Positions 1 to 8,509 of a stretch of 17,500 nt of DNA are shown piece by piece. Made by a program: the position numbers and the translations under genes. Under the pieces are notes generated by a model. It was not told where the DNA came from and did not search any database. It was given only the letters and a program-made list of their open reading frames with translations. This DNA is from Eimeria necatrix (Eukaryota > Apicomplexa > Conoidasida > Eucoccidiorida > Eimeriidae): NCBI RefSeq assembly GCF_000499385.1, contig NW_013654791.1:11289-28788 (forward strand). Direction: 5' to 3'. How positions within the stretch are numbered: the stretch's first letter is position 1; each line of letters starts with the position of its first letter.

Positions 1-410
1 GGGGGGGCCCCCGGGGGGGGGGGGCCCCCAGGAGGGTCCTGAGGGGGCCCCCCGAAGTGGGAGTTTGCTGCTGCGGGGGCCCCATGCATGCATCCAGGGC
101 TGCTGCTTCCAGAGTTGTTAAAGATGAAAGAGACCCACTTTCTAGCCACAAAGAAGGAGTTGTTGCTCTTGTAGTTGCTTCCGAAAGGGGGGCCCCCGTG
201 GAGGGGGGCCCCTGTGTCAGTGGGCGCTTCAGGGTCAGCGCTGGCAGCAGCACTGCGCCGCAAGCAGCAGCAGCAGCAGCAGCAACTGCAGCAGCAGCAG
301 CAGCGGAAGCAGCAGCAGACGCAGCAGACGCAAAACAGAGGCGGCAGCGCGAGAGAAAGCGGCAGCAGCAACAGCAGCAGCAATAGCAAAAGCAACGGCA
401 ACAGCAACAA

Positions 411-469
<59 letters not shown>

Positions 470-678
470 CACCTGCTTCGCAGCCTGTTTCTTCTCCCTC
501 TTCTGTAATGCTTTCCTTAAGGGCCCCCGTGGGACTCAAAGTCTCTTCGGGGGGCCCCCCAAACACTTTGCATGCAGCAAGGGGGCCCCCTGGTTCGAGG
601 GGCCCCTCAGGAGGGTACCCAGCTGCTTCAGTACCCTGGAGGGTCCACCGGGCCCCGTGCGCTGCTGCTGTGTCTGCT

Positions 679-725
<47 letters not shown>

Positions 726-950
726 GGGCCCCTGCCTTGCCAGCTCACTGTACTGCTTGAACCTGGCAGCAGCACATGCTGGGTGGTTGCAGCTGAGGGG
801 CCCCAGGGGGGCCCCCGGGGGGCCCCCGTGTCCGCCGGGGGCCCCCCTGGAGGGGCCCCCCGGGGCCCCCGGGGCCCCCGGGGCCCCCAGGGGGGCCCCC
901 AGGGGGGCCCCCAGAGGGGCCCCCGGGGGCCCCAGGAGGGTGTGGGGCCC
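1..950. repeat. GC-array and CAG-repeat region beyond the last visible kinase exon
   Basis: G/C homopolymer blocks at 1-57, CAG/CAA triplets at about 260-467 including about 18 pure CAG at 414-467, a CAG run at 678-725 and GGGGGCCCCC units at 785-945. Short unique stretches at about 90-190 and 480-660 do not translate into a recognisable kinase C-lobe on the minus strand. This may be intron or low-complexity coding sequence of the kinase gene. Confidence 0.55.
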
Positions 951-956
951 CAAGAC

Positions 957-3900
957 GAAAGGCTTGGGTTTTTCGATTTGTTTTGAAAATCCAAAATCCA
1001 CAATTTTAATATGACCATCACTGTTGATTAAAATGTTTTCTGGTTTTAAGTCTCTGTAAATAACCCCGAGGCCTGGAGAAAGAAAAGAAAAAAGAGAAAA
1101 GAAATAAAGAATAAAGAAATAAATAAATAAAAGAATAAAAGAAATTAATAAATAAAAGAATAAAAGGGATTAATAAATTGAAGAATAGAAGAAATAAAGA
1201 AGTGAAGAAGTGAAAGAAATAAAAGAAGCAAATGCAGGGAAAGGAATGATGGAAAAGAAATAAGAGATATAAAAGAAATAGTGGAAAAGAAATAAATAAA
1301 AGAGAAATAAAAGAAAAAGAAATAAATGAAAAAGAAATAAATGAAAAGAAATAAAAGAAAAAGAAATAAAAGAAAAAGAAATAAAAGAAAAAGAAATAAA
1401 AGAAAAAGAAATAACAAAAAATGAAATAACAGAAAATGAAATTAAATGAAAGGAATTTGAAGAGAGTGGAAGGGAAAAGAAATAAAAAATAAAAATAATA
1501 AAAAAAGAAATAAAAAGATTAAAGAAACAAAGAACTGTTAAAAGGGAACAAAAGATTTGAAAAATAAAAAAGAAAAAGAAAATAAAAAGAAAGTAAAAAA
1601 AGAAAATAAAAAAAGAAAATAAAAGAGAAACAAAAAGAAGAACAAAAGGAAATAAAAAGAATTAAAAAGAAAATAAAAAGAAAATAAAAATAAAAATAAA
1701 TAAAAATAAAAACAATTTGAAGTGCTTACTGTGTATGTACAGCAGAGCCACCAAAACCTCTCCGGCATAAAATCGAGCAGCTTCCAAACGCAGAGAGCCT
1801 TTGCGACTGCATGCAAAATTAGGGTTTAGGGTTTAGGGTTTAGGGTTTAGGGTTTAGGGTTTGCGGTTTAGGGTTTGCGGTTTAGGGTTTAGGGTTTGGG
1901 GTTTGGGTTTAGGATTTAGGGTTTAGGGTTAAGCGGCTCGGGTTTGGGGTTAAGGGGGTTTGGGGTTTAGGGTTTTGTGTTTAGGGTTTGGCGTTTAGAG
2001 TTTAGGGTTTAGGGTTTAGGGTTTAGGGTTTCGAGGCTGAGGTTTGGCGGTTAGTATTCGGGTGAAACCCTAAACCCTAAACGCTAAACCCTAAGCGCTA
2101 AACCCTAAACCCTAAACCCTAAACCCTAAACCCTAAACCCTAAACCCTGACTCACTTGAGAAGAGAAAAGAGTTCCCCCCCTCCAACGAATTCCATCAGC
2201 AAGAACAAGTGCGTCCTCGTCTGGAACGTCGTGAGCCTGAGCGCCAAACCCTAAACCCTAAACCCTAAACCCTAAACCCTAAACGCTAAACCCTAAACCC
2301 TAAACCCTAAACCCTTGACCGTGCAGGTCTGCAAGCAGCGCCGCTGCCCAGTTGGAGCCCTTTCGGGGCCGATGCATGTCACTAACTACACCAGAGGGCT
2401 TAGAGTTTAGGGTTTAGGGTTTAGGGTTTAGGGTTTAGGGTTTAGGGTTTAGTTTCATAGGGTTTAGGGTCTAAAGCCTAGGGTTTCTCGTCTAGGGTTA
2501 AGTGACTTTCAGGGTTTAAAAGCGAGGCGAAGGACCCTGTGGGCAGCGCCCAACGCCCAGGGCTTAGGGTTTAGGGTTTAGGGTTTAGGGTTTAGGGTTT
2601 AGGGTTTAGCGCACAGGTTGACGACGAGAGGATGGTTCATGTTTCTCAGAATCTTCTTTTCATTTAAAACATGAGTTTGCTGCTTCGTCTGCAGAATTTG
2701 ATACTTCCTTAATCTCTTCACAGCATAAGGAATGCTTTCCAGGGCCCCCCGCAGTTCGCAGCAGCAGGGGGCCCCCTCCTGGGGCCCCTCTAGTTCCTGG
2801 GGGCCCCCCAGGGGGCCCCCCAGGGGGCCCCCCAGCGGGTCCCTCAGGGGGCCCCCCAGGGGGCCCCCCAGGGGGCCCCCCAGGGGGCACCCCAGGGGGG
2901 CCCCCAGGGGGGCCCCCAGGCTCCGCCCAAGGGGCACTCGGGAAGGCGAACCCAGGGGGGCCCCCAGGGGGGCCCCCAGGGGGCCCCCAAGGGAAGAAGG
3001 GGAGAGGGGGGGGCCCCCAAGGGGGCCCCCAAGGGGACAGGCCCTGCAGCGCTGAGCCTCTCGGGGCTTTAAACGAGTTATGAAGACTCGGCCTAATGTG
3101 CCCGTGCCTGAGAGAAACAAAACCCAGAAATTAGGGTTTAGGGTTTAGGGTTTAGGGTTTAGGGTTTAGGGTTTAGGGTTTAGGGTTTAGGTATTCGCAA
3201 CCCATAGCCAGCCCCAGAAGGCCCTCTGGGGCCCCCCAGGGGCCCCCCACAAAATCTCCTGGGGCCTCTTTGGGGCCCCCTAGGGGCCCCCCTTGAGATG
3301 TCATGGGGCCCCTGTGGGGGGCCCTAAGAACCCTCCAGGGGCCCCCTGGGGGCCCCCCAGGCGATGTCGTGGGCCCCCTCTGGGGCCCCCTAGGGGCCCC
3401 CCGGGGGCCCCCTGGGGGCCCCTCGCGGGGGCTTTTAGGGCCCCGTAGGGGCCCCCTAGGGACCCTCTACGGGCCCCCTAGGGGCCCCCAGGGGCCCCCA
3501 GGGGCCCCCTAGGGGCCCCCAAGGAACCCTTTTTCCGAGGAGTTTCTTACCTACTGTTCTTATGAATTTGAAGTCTTGGGGCTCCCATGAGGAAGCAGCA
3601 AAGAAGGCCTTTTGTTCCTCAATTGAGGGGGCCCCCAAGTACCCTATTTGGGTGTTGGGGGCCCCCCAGGGGGCCCCCCAGCGGCGCTGCTGCTGCAGCA
3701 AGCAGCAGGTGTAAACCCCGGGGGCCGAGGGGCCCCATGTGGGGCCCCCCAGAAGCCCGCTGCTGTACCCTTCAAAGGGGGGGCCCCTGAGGCCCTCTTC
3801 TGGCTTGGGGGGCCCCCCCAAGTGCTTGGGGGCCCCCTCAGGGTCCTCTTGGGAACTGTACCTTCCCTTGGGGGCCCCCGGGGGCCCCTTCTTGGCAGGG

Positions 3901-4921
3901 GGCCCCTGCCGCGAGGAAGCCGTTAGGGCCACTGGGGTAAACTGCATCAAATGGGGGGCCCCCCCCTCAGCAAAAAGGGTATCTTTGGGGGCCCCCTGGC
4001 AGTCGGGGGCCCCCGAGGCCTTTCTCATGGGGGTACCGCTGCCGCTGGCTGCTGCTGAGGGCCCGCTCTTTTGTCCGCTGCTGCTGCTGCTGCTGCTGCT
4101 CCCGTTGCTGCTGCTGCTGCTGTTGCTGCTGTTGCTGCTGTTGCTGCTTCGCTCGCTCGAGGGGCCCCCCAGGGGCCCCGCAAGCGACAAAACCCCCCTG
4201 GGGGCCTCGGGGGCCTCGGGGGCCTCGGGGGCCCCCCGGGGCCCCAGGCAGTCCCTGCTGCTGGGCCCTGGGGCCCCTGCTGCCAGGCCCAGCAGGGGGC
4301 CCCCAGGGCCCCCGGGGGGCCCCTCGGGGGGCCCCCCGGGGGGCCCCCCGGGGGGCCCCCTGGGACTCTCTAATGCTGATTTGCTTTTGCTGCGCTGCAC
4401 TGCCACTTTAAAGGCCCTTTTGAGCCAGCTTATGGGGCGGCTGCCCCTTGGGGGGCCCCCAGGGGCCCCCAGGCTGGGGGGCCCCCCTTGGGGGCCCCCC
4501 TCGCCCGTGGGGGCCCCCGGGAGAGAAGCTGAAAGGGTCAAGGGGGCCCCCTGGCTCCCCTCGCAAAAATCAGTACCCCATGCCAGCACTGCGGCTGCTT
4601 TGGGGGGCCCCTCGGGGGCCCCCTTCATGAGGTACCCTCCCGGGGGGCCCCCCGGGGGCCCTTCCGGGGGCCCCCTTGAGGACCCGGCAGGGGCCCTTTT
4701 GGGGGCCCCCTCGAGGGGCCCCTCGGGGGGCCCCTCGAGGGGCCCCTCGGGGGGCCCCTCGAGGGGCCTCGAGACCTTAAAAGCGAACTTAAAAGGGACA
4801 GGGGGGCCCCCTGCTGCAGCAGCAGGGGGGCCCCCAGGGGGCCCCTGTGGGCCCTTTCTGCGGGGCAGCAGCGGGGCCTCTTTTTTCGGGCGAAAAACTT
4901 TAGAAGCACGCTTCGAAAAGG

Positions 4922-4986
<65 letters not shown>

Positions 4987-5189
4987 GTGCTGCTGCTGCT
5001 GCTGCGGGGGCTCGGGTGGTGGTGCAGCAAAAACGAAAAGATGTGCTTGCTGCGAGCAGCAGAAACCCTTGCTGCTGCAGGGGGCCCCCCGGGGGCCCCC
5101 TGCTGCAGCAGGGGAAGGGAACGGGTCTTGCTGTTGCTGTTGGTCATTGCTGCTGCTGGGGGCCCCCAAGTCTCCTTTTGCTGCTGCTG
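957..5189 (-). CDS. AGC-family protein kinase, cAMP-dependent protein kinase catalytic subunit-like (spliced, 3' partial)
   Basis: Serine/threonine kinase that by family would phosphorylate proteins downstream of cAMP. Exons read 5189-3551, 3107-2615, 2236-2156, 1806-1730 and 1072-957; all junctions are GT-AG and phases agree (802 codons). Numbering from the ATG at 5147: glycine loop from G533 (GTGTLGRV), AVK lysine K663, alpha-C glutamate E682 in LNEKKIL, hinge [13 protein letters not shown] in the 81-nt exon, [17 protein letters not shown], catalytic loop YRDLKPEN with D757, and DFGFSK with D775. This order matches PKA. About 105 extra Gly/Pro/Leu-rich residues lie between the glycine loop and the lysine, where the family has about 20. 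The N-terminal 530 residues are low complexity with a long Ser run. A strong acceptor at 5191-5190 (pyrimidine tract then TTTTTAG) suggests a further 5' exon, so the ATG at 5147 is provisional. No GTPEY/APE segment or C-lobe is found; the end at 957 uses a weak GTCTTG donor and is uncertain. PKA versus another AGC kinase cannot be settled by eye. Confidence 0.88.
1073..1729 (-). other. Kinase intron 4: long oligopurine/oligopyrimidine tract
   Basis: Intron of 657 nt between the exon ending YIH and the exon carrying YRDLKPEN, with donor GTAAGC and acceptor CTTTCTCCAG. From about 1076 to 1720 the plus strand is almost wholly A and G with scattered T (GAAATAAAA, AAAAGAAAT units), so the transcribed RNA is U/C-rich. 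ORFs of Phe/Leu/Ser/Tyr on this strand are artefacts of composition. Confidence 0.75.
1807..2155 (-). other. Kinase intron 3 made of inverted telomere-type repeats
   Basis: Intron of 349 nt with donor GTGAGT and acceptor TGCATGCAG. Plus-strand TTTAGGG units, some degenerate, run from about 1820 to 2035; a spacer near 2036-2065 precedes CCCTAAA units at about 2066-2148. The halves are complementary, so the intron RNA could fold into a long hairpin. Confidence 0.8.
2237..2614 (-). other. Kinase intron 2 with telomere-type repeats in both orientations
   Basis: Intron of 378 nt, donor GTGCGC and acceptor GCGCTCAG. It holds CCCTAAA at about 2247-2315, unique sequence at 2316-2400, TTTAGGG at about 2402-2453 with decayed copies to 2520, and TTTAGGG again at 2562-2608 directly next to the donor. 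Confidence 0.78.
2745..3040 (-). repeat. In-frame GGGGGCCCCC array inside the kinase domain
   Basis: Units of 12 nt encoding Leu-Gly-Gly-Pro or Leu-Gly-Ala-Pro sit within the exon 3107-2615. The exon is 493 nt and keeps phase (2 + 163 codons + 2), so the array is translated unless a cryptic intron removes it; I saw no convincing splice pair around it. Confidence 0.7.
3108..3550 (-). other. Kinase intron 1 with GGGGCCCC array and TTTAGGG tract
   Basis: Intron of 443 nt between the exon ending FKFIRTV and the exon starting GTGTLGRV, donor GTAAGA and acceptor TTTCTCTCAG. Irregular GGGGCCCC units fill 3220-3530, and eight or nine TTTAGGG units lie at 3132-3189. It interrupts the codon for the first glycine of the ATP loop. 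Confidence 0.8.
4924..4983. repeat. (CTG)20 run, Ser tract on the minus strand
   Basis: Twenty uninterrupted CTG units on the plus strand. In the kinase frame they read as AGC serine codons, giving a Ser tract near the N-terminus of that protein. Confidence 0.9.
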
Positions 5190-5523
5190 CTAAAAAGAGA
5201 CAGAAGCAAATAAATCTTTTAAGAAACCAGGGGCCCCTGGGCACAGCAAGCAGGGGCCCCCCTTCCTCTCATTTCGCTGCTGCTGGCACTCCCGCTGCTG
5301 CTGCTGCTGCTGCTGCTGCTGCCCCGCTGCAGCTGCTGCTGCCGCCCGCGCTGCAGCTGCTGCTGCTGCTGCTGCTGCTGGTTCTGCTGCTGCTGCTGCT
5401 GCTGTTGGTTCTGCTGCTGCTGCTCTTGGTGGCCTTGCGGTGTACGTACACCTCAGTGGGGCTGCAGGCGGCGAAACGCCGGAGCTGCGGATACACCCCA
5501 ATCTGAAGAATGGGCCCCTCGGT

Positions 5524-5569
<46 letters not shown>

Positions 5570-5680
5570 AAAAGGCTTCATGGGACTCTGGAAATACCCT
5601 GGAAATGAAACAAAGCAGCAAAGAAAATAGAAGTAGGAAGCAGAGAGAGCAACCAGTCGGCGGCACACGGGAGATATAGC
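5190..5680. repeat. Upstream region of the kinase gene: CTG/CAG triplet runs
   Basis: CTG runs with some GTT/CTT interruptions at 5276-5430, a GTGTAC palindrome at 5439-5452, unique sequence at 5453-5524 and 14 CAG units at 5525-5566. Minus-strand frames here are mostly Ala, Leu or Ser homopolymer. A 5' kinase exon may lie in this stretch, but none can be fixed; CTTTGTTTCATTTCCAG near 5598-5614 is a possible acceptor. Confidence 0.55.
5439..5452. promoter_or_regulatory. GGTGTACGTACACC palindrome, copy 1
   Basis: Perfect 14-bp palindrome, about 250 bp upstream of the first kinase exon. It recurs exactly at 6204 and 7844 in this window. A regulatory role is inferred only from recurrence and symmetry. 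Confidence 0.45.
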
Positions 5681-5685
5681 CTATC

Positions 5686-5853
5686 GGCAGGGTTTAGGGT
5701 TTAGGGTTTAGGGTTTAGGGTTTAGGGTTTAGGGTTTAGAGTTTGGAGTTTAGCGCTCGGGACTTGGGGCTCGGGATTTAGGGCTTGGGCTCTTTTCTTC
5801 TTACTCTTTTCTGTGGTGTATAGAAGGGTTTAGGGTTTAGGGTTTAGGGTTTG
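5686..5853. repeat. Intergenic TTTAGGG tracts
   Basis: About seven TTTAGGG units at 5690-5740, decayed copies to 5785, and three to four units at 5826-5853. No supported gene overlaps. Confidence 0.85.
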
Positions 5854-6013
5854 TGGCTGCGCCGAGAGCCTTTCCTAGCTGCAGGGCGGGAAGAAATGGA
5901 AAAGAAGAAATAAAACATTATTGGAAATGAAAAAAGCAAATTAATTATCCTTAGAGCACCAGTTGGGTCTAAAAAATCTGAAAATGGCGAAGAAAAATAG
6001 GAAAATATCAGCA

Positions 6014-6057
<44 letters not shown>

Positions 6058-6666
6058 GACAGAGTCACTTGGGCCTGCTGCAGCAGAGGACGAAGATAGG
6101 GAGTTAAAGGCCGCCGAATTAATAATTACTTTTATTTTTCTTTTTTATTTTTATTTTTAATTTGCATTTCTTCTTTATTTCAATGACTTTCGGCCTTTCT
6201 TGAGGTGTACGTACACCCGAGCGGCTCCAGTGTGTCTCGGCCGCGATAGATAGAGTTCGGGTGTATAGACAGCTCGGCTGCATGCAGAGAAAGCTGAAAA
6301 GGCTTTTATTTATTTCATTTTATTTAATTTAATTTATTTTGTTTTATTTATTCTTTTTAAATGCTTTTTATTTCCCCTTTTGACTGCCTCGCGACGCGCA
6401 CACCTGCAGAGACACCGCAGAAGCTTATTAATCTCCCAGTTTAATTAAATAACAAGATAAGATGAAATAAAATAAAATAAAATATAATAAAATAAAAAAA
6501 AATAAAATAAAATAAAATAAAATAAAACAAAATAAAATAAAATAAATAAACAAATAAACAAAAGCAAATATCAATCCTTCCAGCTCCTCCAACTGTCCGC
6601 TGCTCAGCTGTACATACACCTCATCTAGCTCAAGCCTTTTCTCTCCTTCTCATTGCGGCTGCCTGT
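5854..6666. other. Intergenic AT-rich and triplet-repeat stretch
   Basis: Holds 13 CAG units at 6016-6054, T-rich tracts at 6120-6180 and 6300-6370, and an AAAAT-type microsatellite at about 6460-6565. A palindrome relative (CTGTACATACACC) lies at 6608. I see no convincing exon. Confidence 0.6.
6204..6217. promoter_or_regulatory. GGTGTACGTACACC palindrome, copy 2
   Basis: Exact second copy, in sequence with no supported gene between AT-rich tracts. A decayed relative, GGTGTATAGACAG, follows at about 6260. Confidence 0.45.
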
Positions 6667-6895
6667 CCGGCTAGCTGCTGCAGCTAGCTGCAGCAGATAG
6701 CTGCAGCAGCTAGCTGCAGCAGCTAGCTGCAGCACATAGCTGTTGCCAGCCGCAGCTAGCTGCAGCTAGCTGTAGCTAGCTAGTTATAGCTAGCTACTTG
6801 TAGCTAGCTAGTTGTAGCTAGCTAGTTGTAACTAGCTAGTCGTAGCTAGCTAGCTGTAGCTAGCTAGCTGCGGCTGCAGCCGGCCAAACAGCAGA
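6667..6895. repeat. AGCTAGC minisatellite, block A
   Basis: First part is irregular CAGCTAGCTGCAG; 6765-6870 approaches a 14-bp unit, TAGCTAGCTAGTTG, repeated with small changes about six times. Units are themselves near-palindromic (AGCTAGCT). Confidence 0.85.
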
Positions 6896-6904
6896 CTGCA
6901 AATG

Positions 6905-7468
6905 GAAACGGCTAGCTGCAGCCAGCTGCAGCTAGCTGCGCAGCAGCCCACGCCCAGCCCCAGCTAGCCACACGGCTAGCTAGGCAGCTAGCCACACAGC
7001 TAGCCACACGGCTGGCCACACAGCTAGGCAAGCGGCTAGCCACACAGCTAGCCACACAGCTAGCTAAGCAGCCAGCCAAGCACCTAGCTAAGCAGCTAGC
7101 CACAGTAAGCAGCTAGCTAAGCAGCTAGCCACGCAGCTAGCTAAGCAGCTAGCCACGCAGCTAGCCACAAAGCTAGCCAGGCAGTCGGCCAGGCAGCTGG
7201 CCGCACAGCTAGCTGTGCAGCTAGCTGCACAGCTAGCTGCACAGCTGGCTACACAGCTAGATGCACAGCTAGCTACACAGCTAGCTACACAGCTAGCTGC
7301 ACAGCTTGCTACACAGCCAGCTGCACAGCTAGCTGCACAGCTAGCTACACAGCTAGCTACACAGCTAGCTGCACAGCTAGCTACACAGCCAGCTGCACAG
7401 CTAGCTGCACAGCTAGTTACGCAGCTAGCTACACAGCTTGCAACGCAGCTAGCTACACAGCTAGCCAT
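6905..7468. repeat. AGCTAGC minisatellite, block B (12-bp unit)
   Basis: About 45 copies of a roughly 12-bp unit resembling CAGCTAGCYACA. The left half favours GCCACAC, the right half GCTACAC and GCTGCAC. Because the unit is a multiple of three, several frames stay open (Ala-Ser-Cys-Val on minus, Gln-Leu-Ala-Thr on plus); I treat these as artefacts. Confidence 0.88.
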
Positions 7469-7524
7469 GTACAGTCCTTTTGGAAATTTATTCTAAAGAG
7501 CTAGAAAGGAGGAGACCCAGGTGG

Positions 7525-7616
7525 GGTTTAGGGTTTAGGGTTTAGGGTTTGGAGGCTAGGTGGGGGCGCGCAGCATTCAGACGAACTTTTTCATTGGAGA
7601 TTGCTGCTGCTGCACT

Positions 7617-7655
<39 letters not shown>

Positions 7656-7857
7656 TGCTGCGCCAGCCCACGTGTCCTCTAATTGCCTAAATGAATTTGT
7701 TGCTGCTCTCTTCTTTTTTTTAAATTAATTCTCAAAAAGAGAAAATAAAATTAAAAATATAAATATAAATAAAAACAAAATGGAAACAAAAATAAATAAA
7801 GCTTAATTGGCAGTTGTCTTCTGCTGCAGTTGCTGCTGGCTGAGGTGTACGTACACC
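7525..7857. other. Spacer with short TTTAGGG and CAG tracts
   Basis: Three to four TTTAGGG units at 7526-7550, about 11 CAG units at 7618-7651 and an A-rich tract at 7735-7800. Nothing looks coding. Confidence 0.6.
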
Positions 7858-7860
7858 TCA
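7841..7860. promoter_or_regulatory. TGAGGTGTACGTACACCTCA palindrome, copy 3
   Basis: The palindrome here extends to 20 bp and overlaps the TGA of the orphan ORF at 7858. A sister palindrome with another core, GGTGTCTAGACACC, lies 60 bp away at 7920-7933. Confidence 0.5.
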
Positions 7861-7948
7861 ACGCATGCGCCGAGACCCCACAAAAGACCGCAGCGAAAAA
7901 GTAGCAGCAAAGCCCTCGGGGTGTCTAGACACCTGAGCCCTCACAGGC

Positions 7949-7994
<46 letters not shown>

Positions 7995-8007
7995 GCGGTG
8001 CTGCCGG

Positions 8008-8043
<36 letters not shown>

Positions 8044-8474
8044 AGTTGTTGCTGCTGCTGCTGCTCTTCTACTCAGAGACAGTCCCTCTAAACGAAGCTC
8101 CAGATCCTGCAGCCCCCCGCCCGCCCCCTTACCCTTTTCAGGAGTACCCCCCCGGGGGGCCCCCCCGTACCCTGGGGGCCCCCTCAGGGGGCCCCCAGGA
8201 CCCACTTGGGGGCCCCCATGCTGCTCGGGGGGGCCCCCAACTGGGTCCTGGGGGCCCCCGGGGTCCCCTCCCTCTGGGTGGGGCCCCCTAGCCAGCTCCA
8301 GGGGAGCCTCCTGGGGGCCCCCCTGGGGGGCCCCCAGGGGGGCCCCCTGGGGGGCCCCCTGGGGGGCCCCCTGGGGGGCCCCCTGGGGGGCCCCCTGGGG
8401 GGCCCCCTGGGGGCCCCCTTGGGTATTTATTTGTTGTTCTTCCGGGTCATCTGGGGTTGAATTGGCAGCAGAAT
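7858..8474 (-). CDS. Orphan terminal exon or ORF, GGP-rich with Ala runs
   Basis: A strong acceptor (TTTTTCTTTGAGTTCTCTTT then TGGCAG at 8477-8475) is followed by 205 open codons to a TGA at 7860-7858. The start reads SAANSTPDDPEEQQINTQ, then come a GGP/GAP array, an island LQDLELRLEGLSLSRR, two Ala runs from CTG repeats and the end HPEGFAATFSLRSFVGSRRM. The islands suggest coding sequence. It would be a natural last exon of the gene at 8510-14774, but that gene reaches a TGA at 8510 and none of the visible GT donors in its last exon gives the phase needed here. It may be an alternative last exon, part of an unseen gene, or chance. Confidence 0.35.
7920..7933. promoter_or_regulatory. GGTGTCTAGACACC palindrome (variant core)
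   Basis: Perfect 14-bp palindrome with the same outer half-sites (GGTGT / ACACC) as the GTGTACGTACAC elements but with core CTAG instead of ACGT. Confidence 0.45.
7949..8070. repeat. CTG triplet runs
   Basis: Two CTG runs (about 7950-7990 and 8010-8040) with a GC-rich interruption, then CTG/TTG to 8065. They read as Ala runs in the orphan minus-strand ORF. Confidence 0.85.
8290..8425. repeat. GGGGGGCCCCCT tandem array
   Basis: About ten 12-bp units of G6C5T or close variants. Self-complementary, open in both directions; reads as Gly-Ala-Pro-Gln or Gly-Gly-Pro-Gln on the minus strand. Confidence 0.85.
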
Positions 8475-8509
8475 CTGCCAAAAGAGAACTCAAAGAAAAA
8501 CGAAAAGCT

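Noticed and set aside
536..1021. Minus-strand ORF overlapping the YRDLKPEN exon
   Set aside because: It is in a different frame from the clear kinase motifs; its start ([15 protein letters not shown]) is the out-of-frame reading of the DFG region.
1145..1816. Phe/Leu-rich minus-strand ORFs resembling membrane proteins
   Set aside because: They are translations of the pyrimidine-rich intron; the real coding part (1806-1730) is in another frame.
1820..2608. A true chromosome end
   Set aside because: Tracts are short, in both orientations and embedded between kinase exons, so they are interstitial.
3739..5193. 484-codon plus-strand ORF antisense to the kinase N-terminal exon
   Set aside because: It consists of Gly-Pro and Leu runs from arrays open on both strands; the minus strand has phase-matched splicing into a recognisable kinase domain.
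6667..7468. CRISPR array
   Set aside because: There are no unique spacers; the units are contiguous 12-14 bp tandem repeats in a eukaryotic context.
7088..7496. Open frames on both strands across the AGCTAGC minisatellite
   Set aside because: A 12-bp repeat without stop codons keeps frames open automatically; no unique protein sequence or splice context supports either strand.
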